25,058 nucleotides of DNA, from positions 1 through 25,058 of the IMG/VR virus record IMGVR_UViG_3300032560_000885. The stretch is one strand, 5' to 3'. Shown one piece after another: positions 1 to 7,331 of the stretch. Numbering within the stretch: the stretch's first letter is position 1; every line of letters starts with the position of its first letter. A program made the translations under genes and the position numbers. This DNA comes from a virus. Under the pieces are notes generated by a model that did not search any database, was not told the DNA's origin, and saw only the letters and a list, made by a program, of their open reading frames with translations.

Positions 1-1
1 T

Positions 2-385
2 CGAGCATTCACCATTAACGGTGGAGACTTTTCAACTCCGGATGGTACTTGTATTCGCGACTATGTTCACGTTTGGGATATTGCACAAGCACATCTTAAG
101 GCAGTTGATTATATTTTGCCGGCATGGCTAGACGGAACACCCAATGTAGGTGCTAGTATATTCAATCTTGGTACTAACACAGGTGTTAGCAATAAACAAA
201 TTGTCGATTATGTAATGGAACACTACGGATTGTCATTTGTAAATTATGGCCCAGTACGGTGGGGCGACCCTGCAGAGCTGGTTGCTGATGCTACAGAAGC
301 AAGACTAAAGCTAAAATGGGAACCTAAATACAGCGACATTGCCACCATTATCGATACGGCTTACAAGTGGTATAGTAGTCAATGA
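2..385 (+). CDS. galE: UDP-glucose 4-epimerase-type NAD-dependent epimerase, C-terminal part (5' end outside window)
   Basis: The reading frame is open from the left edge and ends in TGA at 383-385, so this is the C-terminal ~127 residues of a longer protein. It contains the GalE hallmark GTCIRDYVHVWDIAQAH, followed by FNLGT, then GDPAELVAD and a terminal WEPKYSD segment; these form the substrate-binding C-terminal part of extended short-chain dehydrogenase/epimerases that interconvert UDP-glucose and UDP-galactose or their N-acetyl forms. The Rossmann NAD-binding part and the YxxxK catalytic pair lie upstream and are not visible. Its stop overlaps the start of the aminotransferase gene (ATGA), so the two are probably co-translated in a nucleotide-sugar pathway. 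Exact substrate is inferred. Confidence 0.9.
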   Translation, partial: RAFTINGGDFSTPDGTCIRDYVHVWDIAQAHLKAVDYILPAWLDGTPNVGASIFNLGTNTGVSNKQIVDYVMEHYGLSFVNYGPVRWGDPAELVADATEARLKLKWEPKYSDIATIIDTAYKWYSSQ

Positions 386-969
386 GCTTTCAAACACTAT
401 TTGACTTTGAATCTGCATTGGCCAAGTTCACAGGTGCGCCTTACGCGGTAGTAACAGATGGGTGTACACATGCACTAGAACTTTGTCTACGGTACGATGA
501 AGTAGAAATTCTCGGTCTTACTCCGTATACATATCTGAGTATTCCACAGTTGTTAAATCAACTCGATATCGGGTACTATTATCTCAATGAGTCAGAACAA
601 ACTTGGATTGGTGAATATCAATTTGAGGATACACGTATCTGGGATAGTGCCCGCTTATTACGTCAGGGCATGTATCGACGTAATCAATTACAATGTTTAA
701 GTTTTGGTCACGGCAAGCCACTTGAACTAGGCAAGGGTGGCGCTATCTTAACAGATAGTCTAAATGTGTACGAAACTTTAAGCTGTTGGCGTAGCGATGG
801 TAGAGATCTACGTATTAGCCCTTGGGAGAATCAATTAACATTTAAACAAGGATATCACTACTGCCCTACTTTAGAACTTTGCCGAGATGGAGTAGTTCAA
901 TTACCTTATGCAAATCAGGAGACTCAACATTATCAGTATCCTGATTTGCGAAAGATAAATTTTCAATGA
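382..969 (+). CDS. Short DegT/DnrJ/EryC1-type PLP-dependent sugar aminotransferase
   Basis: The 195-residue product keeps the large-domain landmarks of sugar aminotransferases: FTGAPYAVVTDGCTHALEL (residues 16-34, cofactor phosphate/ring region), TPYTYLS (47-53), the Asp of IWDSAR (D88, which would hold the PLP pyridine nitrogen), and SFGHGKPLELGKGG, where K112 aligns with the Schiff-base lysine of the family motif SFHxxK. The usual Glu of GEGG is Lys here. Family members are normally about 370 residues, so the C-terminal small domain is missing; no frameshifted remainder is seen downstream because the next gene begins at once (ATGA overlap). It may be a compact variant, or inactive. Partnered with the epimerase it suggests amino-sugar synthesis. 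Confidence 0.75.
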   Translation: MSFQTLFDFESALAKFTGAPYAVVTDGCTHALELCLRYDEVEILGLTPYTYLSIPQLLNQLDIGYYYLNESEQTWIGEYQFEDTRIWDSARLLRQGMYRRNQLQCLSFGHGKPLELGKGGAILTDSLNVYETLSCWRSDGRDLRISPWENQLTFKQGYHYCPTLELCRDGVVQLPYANQETQHYQYPDLRKINFQ

Positions 970-1679
970 GAATTTTAGTCAATGGAAGTAGTGTTAGTAG
1001 CAGTGGGATTAGTTGGCCGGTACATATACAATCCCAACTAGACTGCGAGTTAATTAATCTATCTCTTGCCGGTGCCGGAAATACGTATATTTCAGAATCC
1101 ACTATTGCAGAACTAAGCGAGAGGCAATATGATTTAGTATTAATTATGTGGGCGGATTTTATGAGAATGGATTTTAAAATACACGATCCTAGTGATTTTA
1201 ATAATACATACTATACATCTTTTTGCCCAGAGATGCTACGAGATCGCACTACTACAGAATTTGAGTATATACAAAAAGACTGGGTATTTGGCGTATCATC
1301 ACGTGGTACTAATGCCGGTAATGCTGAATCAAATGTAAAGGAATTGTTTGATGGTTATTATAGATTTACCAACAATCGACAACAAGTCTTTTCTAGCTTG
1401 ATTAAAATTATTTCTTTACAGAATACGTTAAAAACTTTAAATATTCCGTACCTTTTCATGAACTATCATCCATTTGCAGGTCGGCAACGATTTCCAAAAT
1501 TATTTGAGATGATCGACTGGACTCAAGTTCACGAAGAACACTTGCATACTATAGCCATTAATAACCAATGGTGGGATAATGATTCCAATCATCCCACTAT
1601 TGACGCCTACAAGAATTATGCCGATTTAGTAATACAACGAATTGAGCAAACTACGGGAAACCTTACCCGCCGGGTTTAA
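966..1679 (+). CDS. SGNH/GDSL-like hydrolase-fold protein (copy 1)
   Basis: The 237-residue product begins MRILVNGSSVSSSG, a block I position in which the GDS of SGNH hydrolases is GSS (S8/S9 as candidate nucleophile). LAGAGN (34-39) fits the block II Gly/Asn region, and DSNHPTIDAY (206-215) supplies the terminal Asp-x-x-His pair of block V. No signal peptide is seen. Such enzymes are esterases or acetylhydrolases of glycans and lipids; here it follows sugar genes with ATGA coupling, which fits glycan decoration, but the substrate is unknown. A second related protein lies at 9416-10165. The last 54 nt overlap the 3' end of the oppositely oriented ligase gene. Confidence 0.6.
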   Translation: MRILVNGSSVSSSGISWPVHIQSQLDCELINLSLAGAGNTYISESTIAELSERQYDLVLIMWADFMRMDFKIHDPSDFNNTYYTSFCPEMLRDRTTTEFEYIQKDWVFGVSSRGTNAGNAESNVKELFDGYYRFTNNRQQVFSSLIKIISLQNTLKTLNIPYLFMNYHPFAGRQRFPKLFEMIDWTQVHEEHLHTIAINNQWWDNDSNHPTIDAYKNYADLVIQRIEQTTGNLTRRV

Positions 1680-2711
1680 CGGTATTAGTTCTACAGATTC
1701 TAAAATACTTGGTCTGCAATGACTACCCAATGATAATAAGAAACTAATAATAGTGTCTTTATCACAATTGCCTACATATACACAGTTAACATTGTCAGTT
1801 CCAAATACCGCACATTCCTGCATGCCATCAACAGATTCAAGTAATTGTTTTTCTAGACTCAATGGATTTAATTTAACACCTTTGATATTGATTTGATCGC
1901 GGTGACGTCCTAATATTTTGTAGTAACCTTGGTCATCTTGTTCGGATAGGTCTCCGGTATCAAACCATCCGGGGGTTGCAATATTAGCTCCACAAATTTC
2001 TAAATGGCCATTAATGATACGTGCATCAATACCATCTGGTAATCCCACAGTACCTATACGTTGTTTGCCATGTAACGGATTACTAAAGCAATGACTAAAT
2101 GCTTCGGTCATTCCAAATGCTTCTATTATAGGAATATTGAATTTATTCTGCAGACCCTTGTATAGTAGATCCGGCAAAGGGGCACTAGCACCACGAATAA
2201 ATCTTAAATTGGTATTAAATTCAAGTTCACCAATAACTCTGAGTAAGTCTGGGATAGCTGTAATAAAAGTTGGACTATATTTGGGTAGATGTCTAATTTC
2301 CTTAACCGGCAAATAGTGAGTTTCACATCCAGCCAATTGTGTTGCCCAATAAAATCCCTGACCATGTGCATGCCATAAACTCATAACACTCACATACCTA
2401 TCATTGGCTGTAATATCATAAGCATTACAAATAGTCTTGGCCATGCTGTCCAGTTGGTCTTGACTAAAACTACAGAACTTACTGTCGCCAGTGGTTCCAC
2501 TGGTGTACCAAAGTACACGCTCGTTTGGATAGTCGGCACCATCTCTATGTTTTTCTTCAGTGTCTGTTATTAGTAAACTCCAGTCCGAATTGGCTAATAG
2601 GTATTGATTTCGTGCAGGAGTGGCATTAGGATTAATTACCATAATGCTATAGTTGTTTAATTTAGGAATATAATCTTGTGGATTAGATACACACAGAACG
2701 GCACGTTTCAT
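1626..2711 (-). CDS. Short AMP-forming acyl-adenylate ligase (AMP-binding superfamily)
   Basis: This 361-residue protein carries the adenylation motifs in order: phosphate loop YTSGTTGDSK (69-78), FGMTEA (199-204), DTGD (251-254), GRHRDQINIKGVKLNP (268-283) and the C-terminal NPAGKVSR with K350 as the candidate catalytic lysine. It would activate a carboxylic acid to an acyl-adenylate and perhaps pass it to CoA or a carrier protein. Typical members have about 500 residues; roughly 150 N-terminal residues before the phosphate loop are missing, so it may be a standalone compact ligase. It is the only - strand gene, converges on and overlaps the SGNH gene by 54 nt, and is divergent from folE. 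The acid and acceptor are unknown; acylation of an amino sugar made by neighbours is an inference. Confidence 0.82.
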   Translation of the reverse strand: MKRAVLCVSNPQDYIPKLNNYSIMVINPNATPARNQYLLANSDWSLLITDTEEKHRDGADYPNERVLWYTSGTTGDSKFCSFSQDQLDSMAKTICNAYDITANDRYVSVMSLWHAHGQGFYWATQLAGCETHYLPVKEIRHLPKYSPTFITAIPDLLRVIGELEFNTNLRFIRGASAPLPDLLYKGLQNKFNIPIIEAFGMTEAFSHCFSNPLHGKQRIGTVGLPDGIDARIINGHLEICGANIATPGWFDTGDLSEQDDQGYYKILGRHRDQINIKGVKLNPLSLEKQLLESVDGMQECAVFGTDNVNCVYVGNCDKDTIISFLLSLGSHCRPSILESVELIPLNPAGKVSRSLLNSLYY

Positions 2712-2736
2712 TGAACATGTATTTATTCTAAATGTA

Positions 2737-2765
2737 TTGACTCCTAGGTCTAAATACTATACAAT
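2737..2765 (+). promoter_or_regulatory. sigma70-like promoter for folE
   Basis: TTGACT (2737-2742), a 17-nt spacer and TACAAT (2760-2765), each matching the consensus in five of six positions. It lies in the divergent gap between the ligase and folE, about 40 nt before the folE start. A CTAAATA string resembling a T4-type late element overlaps the spacer. Confidence 0.7.
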
Positions 2766-2804
2766 AACTGAATAAAGTCATCCACGACAGAAAATAGGAA
2801 AACA

Positions 2805-3497
2805 ATGTCAGAAAAAAACTTAGCACAAGTATTACGTGAAAAAATGAAAGCGGATAAGAAACGCTTTTGGGCTGGTGATAACATCAGTGAATACGTAACA
2901 GAAGAAGTAAAAGCAGAACTAATCAAGGAAGCCACTGTGGCTTTTGAGCAGGTATTAGATACGCTACTAATTGATCGTGAAAACGATCCCAATAGTCAAG
3001 GTACAGCTAAACGCTTGGCCAAGATGTACTACAATGAAATTATGGCAGGTAGATATGAATCTGCACCAGATGCAACAAGTTTTCCCAACGAGGTAGATGA
3101 TGGATATAAAGGCATGTTGGTTGTACGGAGTGAATTGCGCTCTATGTGTAGTCATCATCATCAGCCAGTTGTGGGAGTGGCTTACATTGGGATTATTGCC
3201 GCCAATAGGCTTATTGGTCTTAGTAAGTATACTAGGATTGCTCAGTGGTGTGCTCGTCGCGGCACACTACAAGAAGAACTGTGCAACGACATAGCACGTG
3301 AGATCGGCTTAGCAACTGGTAGTAAAAATATTGCAGTTTATATTCAGGCCACACACGGATGTTGCGAAAATCGTGGTATTATGGCAGGTAGCTCATTGAC
3401 TCAAACTACCGTATTAACAGGTGCATTCCAAATTGACATGAATACTAAAAAAGAGTTTTTTGATAATATCAAATTACAACAAGGTTATGCACGATGA
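2805..3497 (+). CDS. folE: GTP cyclohydrolase I
   Basis: FolE hydrolyses GTP to 7,8-dihydroneopterin triphosphate, the entry step of both folate and 7-deazaguanine synthesis. The 230-residue product matches FolE through CSHHHQPVVG (C115 and H118 as zinc ligands, H117 beside them), IGLSKYTRIAQWCARR (138-152) and QATHGCCENRG (181-191) with H184 and C186 at the positions of the catalytic His and third zinc Cys. The N-terminal helix region (1-60) is present, so it looks full length. A strong promoter and an AGGA ribosome site precede it. With queD and queE downstream it probably feeds deazaguanine synthesis, although folate supply cannot be excluded. Confidence 0.95.
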   Translation: MSEKNLAQVLREKMKADKKRFWAGDNISEYVTEEVKAELIKEATVAFEQVLDTLLIDRENDPNSQGTAKRLAKMYYNEIMAGRYESAPDATSFPNEVDDGYKGMLVVRSELRSMCSHHHQPVVGVAYIGIIAANRLIGLSKYTRIAQWCARRGTLQEELCNDIAREIGLATGSKNIAVYIQATHGCCENRGIMAGSSLTQTTVLTGAFQIDMNTKKEFFDNIKLQQGYAR

Positions 3498-3757
3498 AAT
3501 GGCTAAAGAGAATTGTTGTTAAGTGGGTTAGAGATGACTGGTCTGTAGCACAGGATGTAGCTGTAGGTGCAAGATCAGTTGATGTAGAAGGACTATCCTT
3601 TAATGTTATGCCGGCACAAGGCGGAACTGTAGTGCAGATTCGTAGCTACGATCGTCGAACAGATCGTAATAATAGCATCACACATGTTATCCCCGACGGC
3701 GAAGATATTGCAACACGCATCGGACATATTGTTAGCATGGAATTATTGCGTTCATGA
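3494..3757 (+). CDS. Small protein of unknown function, first of a tandem paralogous pair
   Basis: This 87-residue protein begins with a basic, Trp-containing helix (MKWLKRIVVKWVRDDW) and ends in a beta-rich part. The segment MPAQGGTVVQIRSY, then HVIPDGEDIATRIGHIVSM, aligns with TPANGGTIVQM, then YIIPDGADFDRELGKIITM, of the next gene, so the two arose by duplication. It overlaps folE by ATGA. I do not recognise a family; the amphipathic N-terminus could bind membrane or a partner protein. Confidence 0.8.
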   Translation: MKWLKRIVVKWVRDDWSVAQDVAVGARSVDVEGLSFNVMPAQGGTVVQIRSYDRRTDRNNSITHVIPDGEDIATRIGHIVSMELLRS

Positions 3758-4083
3758 GCTTCTGGTTCAAGAACTTCCGCATCAGCATATTAAACTGGTT
3801 AGCAGCAGGTAGAATTACAATAGAGAAAGATAAAAAACCCATGTCATACACCTTAGGCGGCAGTCAAGGAACTATTAATATTAATCCAGCTGGATATGGG
3901 GTTGCACAAACGCCACAGTCCAGTCAAACAATGACTATTAAAATTACCCCAGCCAATGGTGGTACTATTGTTCAGATGAATCTGCAAGAATATAGCAATG
4001 GCGAGCTGTATATTATCCCCGATGGTGCAGACTTTGATCGTGAGTTAGGCAAAATTATTACTATGAGCAAGTTAAAAGCATGA
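3754..4083 (+). CDS. Small protein of unknown function, second of the tandem paralogous pair
   Basis: The 109-residue product has the same plan as its upstream neighbour: an aromatic amphipathic start (MSFWFKNFRISILNWLAAG), then a variable insert rich in Gly, Gln and Ser (about residues 28-62), then the shared module with GGTIVQM and IIPDGADFDRELGKIITM. Start and stop overlap neighbouring genes by ATGA at both ends, implying translational coupling. Function unknown. Confidence 0.8.
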   Translation: MSFWFKNFRISILNWLAAGRITIEKDKKPMSYTLGGSQGTININPAGYGVAQTPQSSQTMTIKITPANGGTIVQMNLQEYSNGELYIIPDGADFDRELGKIITMSKLKA

Positions 4084-4307
4084 TAGTCGAATCGTTGCAA
4101 ACTGTCGTTGGAGAAGTCAATGGATTATGGTCTTGGGTCATCGGTATTGTTGCTGGGTGGGGTTTAACATTTAGCTTAGTAGTTGCTGCATTGGTATATG
4201 CTCATGTTCGCATCGTTAGACTAAATCACAAAATATTGCAACTTGAAAATCGTATTATTACCGAAGGCAGAGATGTTAGCCTACGTTTAACCAAGGTTGA
4301 AAAATGA
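4080..4307 (+). CDS. Small single-pass membrane protein with a coiled-coil tail
   Basis: In this 75-residue product residues about 16-42 are strongly hydrophobic (WSWVIGIVAGWGLTFSLVVA) and fit one transmembrane helix; residues 45-75 have Leu/Ile/Val heptad spacing with many charged residues and fit a short coiled coil. It is coupled to its neighbours by ATGA overlaps. No family recognised. Confidence 0.75.
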   Translation: MIVESLQTVVGEVNGLWSWVIGIVAGWGLTFSLVVAALVYAHVRIVRLNHKILQLENRIITEGRDVSLRLTKVEK

Positions 4308-4660
4308 TTAATAATATCTATTCTAACACCTCAGGATATCTACATGTCAGCGGACACAACAATACTCCATACGTTTATCCTGATCCGAGTGGTAACCCAG
4401 CAACTGGTATGATTCGCATGAATGGCAATCATTGTGAAGTCTATAACGGAAGCAACTGGCTTGCGTTTGGTAGTACTGCTGAAGTTAGTTTAAGCGGTGC
4501 GGCTATTAGTGCTCTAGATTGGTGCCATAAGAAAATGGCCGAAGAAACTCGTATCAAAGAACTTGCCGCCAAGAATGTTACAGTAGCAGATGCACTTGCC
4601 AAGTACGAACTAGCACAAGCTCAACTTAAAATGGTTTTAACCTTAACTGACGCAGAGTAA
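4304..4660 (+). CDS. Phage hypothetical protein, possibly virion-associated
   Basis: The 118-residue product has an N-terminal beta-rich Gly/Asn/Ser region (residues 1-55) including the segment TGMIRMNGNHCEVYNGSNWL, which resembles receptor-facing or decoration segments of phage structural proteins where a displayed value is followed by a W. The C-terminal half (65-118) is an Ala-rich, charged helix. The structural role is inference from this pattern only. The stop TAA overlaps the next ATG by one base. Confidence 0.7.
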   Translation: MINNIYSNTSGYLHVSGHNNTPYVYPDPSGNPATGMIRMNGNHCEVYNGSNWLAFGSTAEVSLSGAAISALDWCHKKMAEETRIKELAAKNVTVADALAKYELAQAQLKMVLTLTDAE

Positions 4661-4983
4661 TGCAACAACTTCCCCCAGGATGCAAGGTAGCATACGAAAT
4701 CCGTTTTATGGTCAACGAACTCACTGACGAAATGGGCGAGTGGTTTAACATGATTGGCGGAAGTGCTACTAGAGTACGCTGGTGGGATGGCCGTGGTCGC
4801 GAACATTTTACAAATCAAGTACAATACGGTAAAGCCAAAGCCAGCTACAAAATGCAAGATGGCACAGGTTTAACCTTAGTAAGGTTTGATGGAGCAGATG
4901 CAAGCGCCGCAAGTATGTTCCTGTTAAAATTTATAGATTATATACAAACACACAACCTAAAAGAAGCAGAACATTATGTCTAG
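4660..4983 (+). CDS. Small protein of unknown function with a Phe-Leu-Leu-Lys-Phe motif
   Basis: 107 residues, compact, with VRWWDGRGREHF (59-70 region) and SAASMFLLKFIDYI near the C-terminus. The latter resembles the terminal FxLKWG motif of the small proteins at 20628-21607, but here continues for another 15 residues. It overlaps the phosphoribosyltransferase start by 8 nt. No known family recognised. Confidence 0.75.
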   Translation: MQQLPPGCKVAYEIRFMVNELTDEMGEWFNMIGGSATRVRWWDGRGREHFTNQVQYGKAKASYKMQDGTGLTLVRFDGADASAASMFLLKFIDYIQTHNLKEAEHYV

Positions 4984-5566
4984 AAAAGTATTTTACAAAG
5001 AAGCAACAATTAAGGGCTGGGTACACGAAATCATTCGTGCAATGGCCCGAGATGGATGGCGCCCCGACTATGTTGTGGGACTTACCCGCGGCGGCCTAAT
5101 TCCTGCTAATATGTTAAGTCAATATTTAGATGTACCAATGGAAACCCTTAAAGTTAGTTTCCGCGACGATAATGCTAACCCAGAGTCTAATCTATGGATG
5201 GCCGAAGAAGCATTCGGATATTTTCCAACAGAATATACAAGTGAAATAGGACCAATTGCAGTTAATAATAGTGTACTTGGCGGCGACAATTCGTTTGATT
5301 ATACTATATATGCTAAAAATATTCTTATTGTAGATGATATTAACGACACTGGTGCTACACTCAATTGGATCAAAGAAGATTGGCGTAGCGGTTGCTTACC
5401 CAATCATCCACGCTGGGAAAATGTTTTTGGTAACAATGTACGCTTTGCTGTACTAATCAACAACGAAGCAAGTGACTTTAAGGATGTAGACTATGCGGGT
5501 ATGTCCATAAACAAATTAGAAGATCCTATTTGGTGCGTATTTCCTTGGGAGGAGTGGTGGCAATAA
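4976..5566 (+). CDS. Phosphoribosyltransferase (type I PRT fold)
   Basis: This 196-residue protein has YVVGLTRGGLIPA (32-44), a PPi-loop and first strand pattern seen in xanthine/hypoxanthine-type PRTases, and the PRPP-binding loop ILIVDDINDTGAT (116-128) with the acidic pair D120/D121. The end WCVFPWEEWW is like the C-terminal Trp/Pro motif of XGPRT-type enzymes. It would join a base to PRPP to make a nucleotide. Its place between folE and queD/queE makes purine or 7-deazapurine salvage a plausible role, but this is inference from position only. There is an insert of about 40 residues (70-110) between the two motifs. Confidence 0.85.
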   Translation: MSRKVFYKEATIKGWVHEIIRAMARDGWRPDYVVGLTRGGLIPANMLSQYLDVPMETLKVSFRDDNANPESNLWMAEEAFGYFPTEYTSEIGPIAVNNSVLGGDNSFDYTIYAKNILIVDDINDTGATLNWIKEDWRSGCLPNHPRWENVFGNNVRFAVLINNEASDFKDVDYAGMSINKLEDPIWCVFPWEEWWQ

Positions 5567-5907
5567 AGAAGTTTGAACTCGATGAATCTCTCGAATGGCA
5601 CCTTGCTACTTATGAAGAATGGAATAGTTATCTAAACCAGGACGTTGTTACCGACGAAGATCTTGTTGAAGTCCTTAAAGGTAAGGGCAAGTGTAGTATG
5701 ACCGGTAGCGATGATGGGCCAGAGTTTAAGGCATTACGTGAGCAATTAGAAACCCTAGGTTATATTCGGATTCAACGTAGTTGGTGGAATGGTGATAGGG
5801 TATTAAAACCATTTATGTTAAACGGAATCACGTTTAGAAAAGATACCCAGTTTTCGTCTGGAGCCGCTATGAAAATGCATTTAGAATTTGCCAGGAAATA
5901 TAAATGA
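5557..5907 (+). CDS. Hypothetical phage protein
   Basis: The start is taken at GTG 5557, preceded by a GGAGG ribosome site at 5548-5552 and giving MAIKKFELDES; a GTG at 5554 and a TTG at 5530 are in frame but worse placed. The ~116-residue product is charged and contains WNSYLNQD, an Asp/Glu-rich stretch, IRIQRSWWNGDRVLKPF and NGITFRKD. It overlaps the phosphoribosyltransferase by 10 nt, so translation is probably coupled. No function recognised. Confidence 0.65.
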   Translation: MAIKKFELDESLEWHLATYEEWNSYLNQDVVTDEDLVEVLKGKGKCSMTGSDDGPEFKALREQLETLGYIRIQRSWWNGDRVLKPFMLNGITFRKDTQFSSGAAMKMHLEFARKYK

Positions 5908-6089
5908 TAGCCCTAACAGCCCTGATGTGTGCTTTACTTGGATACCAAGTGACAATGCCTGCGGTTGACAATGCCAAATATACCTTTACAGTTCACGAAG
6001 GGCATATTGTACGCATGAATACCCAAAATGGTACATTTGAACTATGCGATGATAAACTTAAATGCACCCAAATTGAACAAGATAAATAG
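5904..6089 (+). CDS. Small exported or membrane-anchored protein
   Basis: 61 residues. The N-terminal MIALTALMCALLGYQVTMPA is hydrophobic and signal-like, without basic residues at the start; the rest is soluble with a Cys pair, C48 and C54 (LCDDKLKC). It is coupled by ATGA to the gene before. It is the last gene before the queD promoter. Function unknown. Confidence 0.65.
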   Translation: MIALTALMCALLGYQVTMPAVDNAKYTFTVHEGHIVRMNTQNGTFELCDDKLKCTQIEQDK

Positions 6090-6129
6090 TTATATCCCCA
6101 AAAACATCGGTCTTATGGCGTCATCCCGA

Positions 6130-6158
6130 TTGATAAATTCTGCCGCCTATGCTATAAT
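6130..6158 (+). promoter_or_regulatory. sigma70-like promoter for queD
   Basis: TTGATA (6130-6135), 17-nt spacer, perfect TATAAT (6153-6158) with an upstream TGC (extended -10). An AGGAG ribosome site follows at 6165-6169, before ATG 6177. Confidence 0.8.
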
Positions 6159-6176
6159 TAACATAGGAGAATTATT

Positions 6177-6677
6177 ATGAATCAAGCAATACAATACAAG
6201 TACACCAGTACAAAAGAATATCATGACGCATTTCCGTGTGCATATCGCCAATGGAAATCCGATAGTCACTGTAACTTAATTCACGGTTATAGTTTTAGTA
6301 TGAAATTTTACTTTGGTACAGATACATTAGATACCCGCCACTGGGCTGCCGATTATGGCGGACTTAAAGAGCTTAAAGGTATTTTAGAAAGTCAATTTGA
6401 TCACACTTTATTAGTGGCAGAAGATGATCCTGAATTAGAAACATACAAACTTTTACAAGAAAAAAATCTAGCTAAACTTACTATCCTTCCTAGGCTAGGG
6501 TGTGAAGGACTAGCAGATATGTTGTACAAATATGTCAATGGTGTTTATATCCCTGACATGTGGGGTGAAGCTGAAGCAGATCGTCTATGGTGCTACAAAG
6601 TCGAAGTTAGAGAAACCCAAAGTAACATGGCGTTTCGTGAAGGACATCGTGAGTGGAATGAAGACCTGTTCGCCTAA
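6177..6677 (+). CDS. queD: 6-pyruvoyl-tetrahydropterin synthase / 6-carboxytetrahydropterin synthase family (QueD-like)
   Basis: QueD converts dihydroneopterin triphosphate, the FolE product, to 6-carboxy-tetrahydropterin. The 166-residue protein has FPCAYRQWKSDSHCNLIHGYSF (split here: FPCAYRQW at 19-26, SHCNLIHGYSF at 30-40), with C32 at the catalytic Cys and H36 at the first His of the usual LHGH. The second HGH histidine is Tyr (Y38) and the upstream AAH histidine is also Tyr (Y23); H31 may replace a zinc ligand. FDHTLLV (74-80) retains the Asp-His of the active site and VEVRET the terminal Glu. This HGY subtype is, as I recall, a distinct subgroup in phages and some bacteria. Own promoter; followed in overlap by a MazG-like gene. 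Confidence 0.85.
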   Translation: MNQAIQYKYTSTKEYHDAFPCAYRQWKSDSHCNLIHGYSFSMKFYFGTDTLDTRHWAADYGGLKELKGILESQFDHTLLVAEDDPELETYKLLQEKNLAKLTILPRLGCEGLADMLYKYVNGVYIPDMWGEAEADRLWCYKVEVRETQSNMAFREGHREWNEDLFA

Positions 6678-6939
6678 GGTAAACAAAATCCTAGACATAC
6701 TCCAAGAGGAGTGTGCGGAAGTAATTGTTGCTATCAGCAAGATTCGCCGCTTTGGCATAGACAATAGTTACAAAGATGGCGGCACTCAACGTGAGCACTT
6801 AGTACAAGAGTTGGGCGATGTTACTTTACTAATAGAATTACTTAAAGCACACCAAGTATATACAGATAAAGAATTACATGTAGCACAAGTGAAAAAAAGT
6901 CAAAAACTAACCGAATGGTCAAACATATATGAAGATTAA
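6658..6939 (+). CDS. MazG-like nucleotide pyrophosphohydrolase
   Basis: A 93-residue all-helical protein with the MazG-type metal-binding pattern LQEECAEV (E17, E18, E21) and ELGDV (E51, D54). Such enzymes hydrolyse NTPs or dNTPs to monophosphates and pyrophosphate; in phages they are thought to tune nucleotide or (p)ppGpp pools. ATG 6658 is chosen because it gives MKTCSPKVNKIL directly before the conserved helix and overlaps queD by 20 nt; upstream in-frame starts lie deep in queD. Association with queD could indicate clean-up of modified nucleotides, which is speculative. Confidence 0.8.
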   Translation: MKTCSPKVNKILDILQEECAEVIVAISKIRRFGIDNSYKDGGTQREHLVQELGDVTLLIELLKAHQVYTDKELHVAQVKKSQKLTEWSNIYED

Positions 6940-7243
6940 AAAAATGTCAAAGAAAAAAGTTGATGTTAGCTTTTTAGATCCAGTAACGTTTGAAGTGATA
7001 TGTACGTTTAATCAATGTGTAGACAAATTTACCATTGAGGGGTCGGAAGTATTAGAAAAGCAACCTAAATGGGCAGGTGGAGAGGTTATATTACACGAAA
7101 TGTTTTATCACGAATGCAACGAGTGTGGTAGGCGTGTATTTGCTAAAGGTGATAGAACTAAAGCATATCATAGCTATTTGTCCGGTGTAATGCAGAAATC
7201 TGCAAATAATAATTTAATTAATCCCGAAGACCCAACTCAATAA
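6929..7243 (+). CDS. Hypothetical protein with a CxxC motif
   Basis: 104 residues; ATG 6929 overlaps the MazG-like gene by 11 nt and a second in-frame ATG at 6944 is an alternative. FYHECNECGRRVF contains a Cys-x-x-Cys pair with a nearby His, suggesting one metal or redox site but not a full zinc ribbon. The N-terminus is lysine-rich. No family recognised. Confidence 0.65.
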   Translation: MKIKKMSKKKVDVSFLDPVTFEVICTFNQCVDKFTIEGSEVLEKQPKWAGGEVILHEMFYHECNECGRRVFAKGDRTKAYHSYLSGVMQKSANNNLINPEDPTQ

Positions 7244-7331
7244 AAATTAAATGCGTAGGGTAGAAGAACACCAAAAGAATGGCGTGGCAAAACACCAAGA
7301 GAGTTAGGATTTGATATGTTAAAGGACAATA

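Noticed and set aside
6115-6180. 21-codon frame starting at ATG 6115 and overlapping the queD start
   Set aside because: It lies across the -35 and -10 of a near-perfect promoter and lacks a ribosome site; the promoter explains the sequence better.
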